Shown: positions 58,701-64,000 of the stretch, piece after piece
How the letters are laid out: every line of letters begins with the position of its first letter
Position numbering within the stretch: the first letter of the stretch is position 1
Source of the DNA: Parelaphostrongylus tenuis
Taxonomy: Eukaryota > Nematoda > Chromadorea > Rhabditida > Metastrongylidae
Assembly: GCA_019055375.1 (NCBI GenBank)
Contig: JAHQIW010000094.1
Location: forward strand, 62,001 to 126,000
Reading direction: 5' to 3'
DNA length: 64,000 nucleotides
Translations under genes and position numbers: made by a program
The notes under the pieces: generated by a model
What the model saw: only the letters and a program-made list of their open reading frames with translations
What the model was told of the DNA's origin: nothing
Databases searched by the model: none

Positions 58701-61700
58701 GCTGAATATACACGAATATTTACTTGAGATATATTTCCAAAAGCTAACCAACATTGACTCTTATCCCTCCAGACAATGTGATTTATTTTGTTAACCCCGC
58801 ATGGAAGAGGTGGTTGGCTAACTCTGGGACACAGCCAACAGCCATGTGTTTATGAAATGTACCTCTAGAAACTGCAGTGTACATGCTTTTACTTTTGCTA
58901 CAAAAGTGATGAATTATATTGCCGCATCGAGTGGCAAAGTGTTCTCCATAAAATTGAATAGACTAATACTACCAGTTTTCTAACAAACTATATCAAATCA
59001 CTCATTTTTCGAGCCATGAAATGCGGTTGACTCAACTCCCAACATAGTCTAGATTGAAACCTGTTCAAATTTTTCAGAAAGTTGGCTCCATATCAAATGT
59101 TGGCTCTCTTTCAGGAGGAAGATGCCTCTTCTTTTTCGATGCGATGGAGTGGAAATGGATGATTTCGAATACGTGTGATCAAGTCATTTTCGTTCACATC
59201 AACTTCTACACTACCGTAGCCATTGCGATCCTAATTCTTCTACTTGACTGCACTGCGTTGATCTGTGTGCGAGTTAAACGCAAGGTTAGTGGTGAATGAA
59301 GAGAACATGAACTTCTTTATTAACTGTTCCTCCGTTGATGCACGAGTGACTCAAGCGGACTTCAGTAAATTCTCCAGTTGTCTCTGTCGCGGGAAAGCGG
59401 AACAACTAATTCCCTCCCTCACTTGTGCGATACAGTACCTCTACCGCCGTCCTATCGATCGCGTGTTCGGAGTTGTGCTTCATTTGTGGCCAGGTGTCTG
59501 ATACGTACGACATGGCAAAAAGTTAGAGGAGTTGAAAGGTGGGCACAAGCTCACGTTTCTATGTCCTTATTTATTTTCAGTACATTGACATTGGTGTTAA
59601 GAACCCTCATTTCTCTTGCTCACCCTGGAGCTAGATAACACGTTGACATTCTGATGCAGGCAAAGATACCCGGATTGTTCATTTGACTACGACAGTATCA
59701 ATCAATACTTTCTTTTGTGATTGGGCCAAAAAGATGCTGTTATAAGTACTTTTAATCAATTAATGCTTCGAGACATTCGGCTTCATCAGTGACGGCCTGA
59801 TTCAAGTCGATTTTCGATAGGTTGAAACGATGTGAGTATTCGTTGTTGCATTGAGTCGAATGCAATGAAAGGAAGCCACATCGCTCAGATGTCCAGTGCT
59901 AAGCCGATTTATACAAGAAGAGTGCTGATTATTGCCGCAAAATACGTTCTGATTTTTGGCGATAATACGATCTTCACTAGTCACTATCATTATTAGGTGA
60001 CACATAGCGTTGGAATACCTTAGAAGCTGGGTTTCTTCAACGCTGACATCACGTGCTGAACAATGAGTTGAGGCACATCACTCCACCTTTTCAATAGTTT
60101 ATCGCCTCAGAGTGGTATGAGGTCACTCATTCTCCCGCTTTTTATCACTTTATTTGATACGTCTTCATAAGTTTCGTTTATTTTTCACTGTGTAGAACCG
60201 CTTGTCAGCGGGACTCGAACCCACATCTCATTCTATACGGGAGCTCTTGCTTTAACCCGCTGCAAGTAGAAAGAGTGGTGGCAAGACGGGCGCTACGCGC
60301 AACGCGTAATAGAGCTCGCGCTCCCGGATAGAGTAAGATTCTGGTTCGAGTTCCGGCTGACGCGAAAGTTTTGCGCATCACTCTAGATCACTGTGTATAT
60401 CTATGACAGATACCACCGCTAGAAGCGGTTTAAGAAAATTCTATTTCATTATCCAAAACCTGTTAACACATTTCACTGTGCTGATCTGTACTTCTGACAT
60501 TCGATTTTGCTCTTCCGTTATCTTCTTGAACCTTATATAACACTGATGATATGTATCTTTTTGCGGGCCTGACGGTAATCTAGCTGTGGTGTTCCATTCG
60601 TCGTTCGTTGTTGACTGCCGGAGAGAGTTGAGACGTGAGAATAGACCCTACGCGCGCAGCCACAAGTACCCCAACCTCTCGACCATATTACCAACTCTGA
60701 CAATTTACAGTGTACAAATTAAAGTTTGTGCCACAGCAAAAGCTAACTATTTGATTAGAAACTCGGCATTTCTACTTTAAGATGTTCAGACAATTGCAAG
60801 TAATTCCTAGATACATTCATCGCTTGTTGGCGACCTAATATCTGCAAATGAAATTTTCGTCCAGTGGAAAGATACAAGTGCATTGAAATTCTACTACAAT
60901 TTACCAATGGTGTTAAGCTATTAATAGATTCAAATCGTCAAAACGCAGGGAATGAAAGTATATCCTATATAAAAATACATCTTAAGAGATTTTAAGTTAT
61001 AAAGAATTCTGTGTTTTAAACAAAGTGAATTTTCATAATTTCGCCGGCATTCACTCAAATGCCGCTCAGCGAAAAAGACATCAAATGGAAGTGCGTTTCT
61101 TCAAACAGGTAAGGCTCTTTGGAAACTAACTAGTTACTTAAATTCTCGCGAGGTTTCTAGAGAGTTCCTCTATATCCATTGCAGACAGTGTGCCAAAATG
61201 CGCTGTTTATCTGTCCGCTGATCGTTTTTCAATGTATTAATCCGTTATTCGAGAACAAATGGGCCTCATTTTTTTCTTCTACATTCCTGAGGGAATTATG
61301 TCATGCACTAGATGGGTGAGTGCAATATTAGTCCACTTCTCAACCATTTTGTGACTAATTAATTTTATGAAGTTTGTCATAATTTTAATTGGGAGCCTAC
61401 TAGAAAATAGATCAATAGTGTTAAAGCACAAAAAGTCGGAGAAGATAATTGAAATCGTAATAAATTCCACTGGCTGTTTTTCGCTTTTGGAGCAAATGTC
61501 GTGATTACATCGTTTGTTTTGAGCTTTTTTTCGAAGACCTTTCTCAAATTTTAATATATCTCATAATTATCACTTGAGCCAACTTATAATGTGGTGTTAT
61601 TGGGCTCTTGTACGGCCCGATACACGTGTTGCGGCCTTGAGCACCTTCGTCAATCGAGCAGGCTTTTCGTCTTTAGTCAGTCCTCTCGGGAATCCTCACA

Positions 61701-63740
61701 TACCTTTAAAAAGAGCAAGCTACGGCGAACGACTTACACAGTCGTCGCCAAGTGAAAAATTGCTAGATCTGCAGTATAGTACACTCGATTGTTCTTGAAT
61801 GGTATTTTTGAATATTCGCCTACCATAGTGGGAGACTGGAGCACCCCGAGAGGTTTGGTCAAAGACGAAAGGCCTGCCCAACTGACGATGCTGCTCAAGG
61901 CCGAAACACGTGTATCGGGCTGTGCAAGAGCCTATTAACAGATCACATATTAATTCAAATAAAATACCTTTCTTTCGAGTGCTTTATTGAGACCACGCTC
62001 AAATTTCAGTAAATCCATTTATTATTATTTGAGCCAACTTGTCATGTGGTCTGGTAAGGGCTCTTGTTCAGCCCGGTACACGTGTTTCGTCCTTACAGAC
62101 TCGTCAGTCGGGCAGAACCCGTCGTCTTTCGATATTTTTATAGTCAGTTCTCTCGGAAGCTCTGCTCCCTTGCAGAGAGTTATCGAAGTCGAACGCTTCA
62201 CACTCCATGTCAAGCGAAATTTTCACCTAGCACGGAGTGTTTTCGCACTCAATTGCTCGCTGGCTGGTATTTTTATCATATTATACATTTCTTTCGAGTG
62301 CTTTATTAAGACCACGCCAGACCATATGACAAGTTGGCTCAAATAATAGTGAAAAGATTTATTGAAATTTGAACGTGGTCTTAATAAAGCACTCGAAAGA
62401 AAGGTATAATATGATAAAATTACCAGCCAGCGAGCAATCGAGTGCTAAAACACTCTGTGCTAGGTGAAAATTTTGCTTGACATAGAGTGTAGAACGTTCG
62501 TCTTCGATAACTCTCTGTAAAAGAGCAGAGCTTCCGAGAGAACTGACTATAAAAATATCGAAAGACGACGGGTTCTGCCCGACTGACGAGTCTGTAAGGA
62601 CGAAACACGTGTATCGGGCTATGCAAGAGTGACAAGTTGGCTCAAATAATAATGAAAGGATTTATTCAAATAATAATTATGAGATATGTTGAAATGACAT
62701 GATTGTTCGTTGCTCTTGTCATTCTCACCACTTTTAAGAAAAATTTCTATATGCGCAATTTTCCATTGCTATAGGCTTAACGAAGTCCCGTGTAGTGAGT
62801 GAAACTGACATCGAAAAAATATCCATTTATTCCTGAGAATAGAAATAAAACTTAAAAGATTGTTTTGCCTTCAGCAGTGTATAATGGGGGACGAGCGTTT
62901 CTCTTGAGTGAAATTATGTGTTACACGAACTGAAACAAAGCAAATTACTTGCGAAGTTCTTTTTTTGTGGTTTTTGCTCTTGCTCTTGTGCAGCCCGATA
63001 CACGTGTTGCGGCCTTAAGCACCTTCGTCAATCGGGCAGGCTTTTCGTCTTTAGCCAATCCTCTCGGGAGACCCCTACAGACCCTTTATGAAGAGCAAGC
63101 TACGGCGATCGATTCACAGAATTGCTGCCAAGTGAAAAATTACTAGATCTACAGTGTAGTACACTCGATTGTTCTTGGATGGTATTTTAGAATACTCACC
63201 TACCCTAGTGGGGGACCGGGGCATCCCGAGAGCATTGACTAAAGACGAAGGGTCTGTCCAACTGACGAGGCTGCTCAAGGCCGAAACACGTGTATTGGGC
63301 TGTGCAAGGGCCCACTAACAGATCACATCTTGGCTCAAAGAACAATTATGAGATATGTTGAAATGCCGTGATTGTTCGTTGCTGTTGTCATTCTCACCAC
63401 TTTTGAGGAAAATTTCTATATGTGCAATTTCGCATTGCTATTGGCTAAATGAAGTCACCCTGTAGAAAACGTGTAACTTCAAGGATTGTTTTGCATTTAG
63501 CAGTGTATAGTGGGGGACGAGCGTTTCTCTTGCCTGAATTTTCTGTATTACACGAACTGAAACAAAGCAAATTACTTGCAAATTTCTTTTCTTTTCAAAA
63601 GTTGTTTCTATTTCAGCTTGCTAATTTGCTTTAGTGAATATTTGAGCACAATCTATGAGTCGAAAATTATACAGAACGTGTTGATTTGCAGCTTCGTCGT
63701 TGTTCTGTTTCACTTCCGATTATCTCGAATTTCCATCTAG
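49773..63740 (+). CDS. Serpentine chemoreceptor, class x (srx gene C)
   Basis: Seven exons: 49,773-49,841; 57,399-57,559; 58,293-58,516; 59,115-59,284; 61,070-61,108; 61,185-61,315; 63,692-63,740 (about 280 aa). Predicted chemosensory seven-transmembrane receptor. Exon 1 is MPNFSTPLLIHTENIAVSTI plus MAV. Exon 2 is TM1-2 with SFGLLCLSHSIAS. Exon 3 is TM3-4 with HLAISLNRSIAI. Exon 4 has GRCLFFFD and LLLDCTALICVRV. Exon 5 is a basic loop, RKRHQMEVRFFKQ. Exon 6 is the last helix with FENKWAS and CHALDG. Exon 7 is FVVVLFHFRLSRISI. All phases join without a stop. The exon 5 acceptor used here (CTCAG) shortens the loop by about 10 residues compared with genes A and B; the position matching their acceptor reads TTTTCAT. 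This is the only one of the three without a clear lesion. Intron 1 (7.6 kb) and intron 6 (2.4 kb) are full of repeats, including sense-strand hammerheads. The exon 1 to exon 2 link is by homology and phase only. Confidence 0.82.
50275..50530. repeat. Foldback element with two opposed tRNA-like arms
   Basis: Starts GCAGAGTGGTGTGCAAAGAC and ends with its complement near CACTCTGCGTTATTG. The centre has GACCGTTGCCGGTTGGC; the right arm has GTGCAGCGGTTCAGCACCCG and a weak B box. In intron 1 of srx gene C, next to a family A element as at 1-685. Confidence 0.7.
50545..50941. repeat. Hammerhead family A element, inverted pair
   Basis: Left motif on the minus strand (50,549-50,588) has the core changed to CUCAUGA (G5 to C). 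The right motif is intact. Middle sequence as at 100-300 and 18,180-18,380. Confidence 0.75.
50861..50903 (+). ncRNA. Hammerhead ribozyme, family A, intact core
   Basis: Stem I GUGAUA/UAGCAC, CUGAUGA, stem II GGUU/GGCC, GAAA, stem III ACGUACGU, GUC. It differs from the 18,390 copy by a pairing-neutral C to U change in stem II. In the sense direction in intron 1 of srx gene C. Confidence 0.82.
51016..51058 (-). ncRNA. Hammerhead ribozyme, family B, intact core
   Basis: Minus strand: GCCCAG, CUGAUGA, stem II GUCU/GGAC, GAAA, stem III ACACGUGU, C17, UCGGGU. Stem I has one mismatch and two G-U pairs. Confidence 0.78.
51327..51369 (+). ncRNA. Hammerhead ribozyme, family B, intact core
   Basis: GCCCGG/UCGGGC stem I (one G-U), CUGAUGA, stem II GUCU/GGAC, GAAA, ACACGUGU, then C17 giving the optimal GUC site. 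Beyond a 6-nt bulge (UGUACA) the outer strands GGGUUCU and AGAGCCC add 7 more pairs, the bulged stem I expected for loop-loop contacts. Best overall candidate for activity. Confidence 0.88.
51490..51720 (+). repeat. Repeat shared with 18,471-18,700
   Basis: Begins GTTCAAACCTGGTTGATGCT and matches the left copy through GTGGGTGCATATACGCG. It continues the composite repeat interrupted by the insertion at 50,957-51,474. Confidence 0.8.
51770..52125 (-). mobile_element. LINE reverse transcriptase remnant
   Basis: Minus strand: an IELQFKTVFYRFF-like stretch, then KEVQQGGTIS.KPFSATL (the RQGD.ISP.LF motif), then WMK.IVIFSRSIS, standing for the FADDIVLI box, and GLGINKTKTQII. Several stops. Probably an RTE-like family different from the copies at 1,570 and 7,271. 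Confidence 0.7.
52126..52785. other. Unassigned AT-rich region
   Basis: Nothing recognised. Overlapping frames at 52,130-52,432 on both strands show no family features. Confidence 0.3.
52790..53730. repeat. Inverted repeat, about 110-bp arms
   Basis: AATTTTTCGGTACTTATATG and CTCATTAGCTCTACAGGAAC at 52,800-52,910 recur as reverse complement at 53,600-53,715, with 690 bp between. The arms have the tail motif of the 330-bp monomer family. Confidence 0.65.
53731..54595. repeat. Array of diverged palindrome monomers
   Basis: Successive units with CGATAGCGGAAATCTTAACA, the symmetrical TTTTCACACTCGGC and GCCGAGTGTAAAAA, and GTTGCAGCGCAATAAAGAGA. Orientation switches at about 53,890. Decayed relatives of the flanking element. 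Confidence 0.5.
54596..55887. repeat. Long palindrome, second copy
   Basis: Ends CTTCCGTTATCTGAGCG and CGATCAGATAACGGAAAA. Two plus monomers (54,740 and 55,060) and two reversed monomers (55,390 and 55,700), the same layout as 44,637-45,972. Confidence 0.75.
55888..56530. repeat. Further diverged monomers
   Basis: Units with TTACAGCATTCTATGATAAC and GCTGCTGCAGTCTAAC, as at 48,300-48,790. No open reading frame. Confidence 0.4.
56540..57020 (-). mobile_element. LINE reverse transcriptase remnant
   Basis: The 68-aa minus frame 56,540-56,746 contains LIFIDYERVLTAIEANVILS and ALIHRGVQPSQIRT. This is the reverse transcriptase motif A region (F(I/V)DY.KAFD) with the catalytic Asp replaced. Upstream parts are unreadable. 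Related in style to 51,770-52,125. Confidence 0.65.
57175..57315 (+). repeat. Hammerhead family B fragment, decayed
   Basis: CUGAUCA (G8 lost), stem II GGCU..GGUC, GAAA remain at 57,265-57,290. The outer family B sequence (GAGATCACGCTCAAATTCTA) is recognisable. Just upstream of exon 2 of srx gene C. Confidence 0.5.
60190..60440. repeat. Foldback element with two opposed tRNA-like arms
   Basis: Left arm has GCGGGACTCGAACCCACATC (reversed B box). Right arm has AATAGAGCTCGCGCTCCCGG and TGGTTCGAGTTCCGGC (B box). It closes with CCGCTAGAAGCGG. In intron 4 of srx gene C. Confidence 0.72.
61615..61659 (-). ncRNA. Hammerhead ribozyme motif, family B, two core changes
   Basis: Minus strand: stem I GCUCGA/UCGGGC (one wobble), UUGACGA (C3 to U), stem II, then GCAA for GAAA. 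The same two changes are present at 62,993-63,037. Inactive by expectation. Confidence 0.65.
61876..61920 (+). ncRNA. Hammerhead ribozyme, family B, core intact
   Basis: GCCCAA, CUGACGA, stem II UGCU/GGCC with a mismatched closing pair, GAAA, ACACGUGU, A17, UCGGGC. Stem I has one mismatch. Sense strand of srx gene C. Confidence 0.72.
62071..62113 (-). ncRNA. Hammerhead ribozyme, family B, intact core
   Basis: Minus strand: GCCCGA/CCGGGC (only the innermost pair mismatched), CUGACGA, GUCU/GGAC, GAAA, ACACGUGU, A17. The outer stem GGGUUCU/AGAGCCC is preserved. Confidence 0.78.
62577..62619 (+). ncRNA. Hammerhead ribozyme, family B, intact core
   Basis: GCCCGA/UCGGGC perfect stem I, CUGACGA, stem II GUCU/GGAC, GAAA, ACACGUGU, A17. 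The outer stem I is lost because the sequence after CAAGAG is deleted. Sense strand of srx gene C, intron 6. Confidence 0.84.
62695..62975. repeat. Direct repeat, left copy
   Basis: ACATGATTGTTCGTTGCTCT to AACTGAAACAAAGCAAATTA matches 63,365-63,590. The two copies bracket the third hammerhead pair. Confidence 0.8.
62993..63037 (-). ncRNA. Hammerhead ribozyme motif, family B, two core changes
   Basis: Stem I GCCCGA/UCGGGC is perfect, but the core reads UUGACGA and GCAA, as at 61,615-61,659. Confidence 0.65.
63256..63300 (+). ncRNA. Hammerhead ribozyme, family B, intact core with covarying stem I
   Basis: GUCCAA/UUGGGC stem I pairs fully, where most copies have GCCCGA/UCGGGC, so both strands have changed together. 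CUGACGA, stem II GGCU/GGCC, GAAA, ACACGUGU, A17. Sense strand of srx gene C, intron 6. Confidence 0.85.
63361..63595. repeat. Direct repeat, right copy
   Basis: Second copy of 62,695-62,975, with an internal deletion. Exon 7 of srx gene C begins 100 bp further on. Confidence 0.8.
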
Positions 63741-64000
63741 GAGTCACCTAAAAAACGCCAAGGTAATAATCGCATTGTTTGTCCTAGTAAGTGGGCACAA
63801 TGAAACTCACACCTAACGCTATTCTATTCTTGTATTCAAGAGGGATTGTTTGCAGATAATAACCATCATCCCTCACGGTAAGAGAACAAACAATTGTGAA
63901 CTTGCGGCCCATGGTTGCGGCATGAATGATAATGGAGAACAAAAAAACTTATTATTACAAATATGTTCTATTTTTGATATTGTGAGCGTGTTCTGATGGT

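Larger units (their letters stand above)
61540..62695. repeat. Hammerhead family B cluster, two inverted pairs
   Basis: Units alternate: minus (61,545-61,800), plus (61,800-61,965), minus (61,975-62,310), plus (62,330-62,695). Shared parts are TCGAGTGCTTTATTGAGACC, TTTGAGCCAACTTGTCATG and GACATAGAGTGTAGAACG. In intron 6 of srx gene C. Confidence 0.82.
62976..63360. repeat. Hammerhead family B inverted pair, third in cluster
   Basis: Minus unit (62,980-63,180) and plus unit (63,180-63,360). Very similar to 61,560-61,965, including the shared core mutations of the minus member. It may be a duplicate of that pair. Confidence 0.8.

Noticed and set aside
59755..59900. Sequence with TTCGGCTTCATCAGTGACGG resembling a hammerhead
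   Set aside because: The two core strands cannot be placed at a sensible distance and stem I is absent.
60586..60780. 64-aa frame as a coding exon
   Set aside because: Lies in intron 4 of srx gene C, has no family features and is of a length expected by chance.
1..64000. CRISPR arrays, operons, bacterial insertion sequences
   Set aside because: No regularly spaced short repeats with unique spacers and no tightly packed reading frames. The window is eukaryotic, with introns and animal transposons.

Overview
The window looks like a repeat-rich chromosomal segment of a parasitic strongylid nematode, probably hookworm-like. The evidence is three multi-exon chemoreceptor genes of the nematode-restricted serpentine class x (srx) family, nematode-style acceptors (TTTTCAG), likely trans-splice sites next to start codons, an RTE-clade LINE of the kind common in hookworms, and mariner remnants of a nematode type. 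There is no bacterial-style gene organisation. I found no rRNA gene, CRISPR array or convincing ordinary tRNA gene. The species is inferred, not proven.

Layout. 1-1,565 is a composite repeat whose inverted copy lies at about 16,905-18,470. Between them sit an RTE remnant (1,570-3,480, minus), a tRNA-derived SINE, and srx gene A (minus, 6,346-12,860) with an RTE 5' fragment in its last intron. 14,690-19,115 holds more hammerhead repeats and tRNA-like foldbacks. 22,746-25,465 holds nested Penelope-like element (PLE) fragments. srx gene B (plus, 30,607-39,615) is a pseudogene with a frameshift and a nonsense codon, and a SINE and two mariners sit in its last intron. 42,250-44,375 is a PLE arm pair flanked by hammerhead motifs. 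44,637-45,972 and 54,596-55,887 are two copies of a long palindrome. srx gene C (plus, 49,773-63,740) spans the rest, with very large repeat-filled introns.

The most striking signal is a set of hammerhead self-cleaving ribozyme motifs on both strands: about 16 with an intact core and about a dozen decayed. They fall into five or more sequence families (called A to E here, plus a PLE-borne set). They are recognised by CUGANGA, a stem II hairpin, GAAA, a tiny self-complementary stem III, a UH cleavage site, and flanks that pair as stem I. Stems I and II show compensatory changes between copies. Family B occurs mostly as inverted pairs. One pair is a clean insertion with a 15-bp target duplication, and the empty site is preserved in a paralogous copy elsewhere in the window. 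Several intact motifs lie in the sense direction in introns of srx gene C. Hammerheads in PLEs and small animal retroelements are established; this multi-family, inverted-pair arrangement in a nematode receptor cluster is the part most worth following up.

The three srx genes share exon sizes (161, 224, about 170-173, and 131 nt) and splice phases, so they are recent paralogues. The rest of the window is almost entirely decayed mobile DNA.
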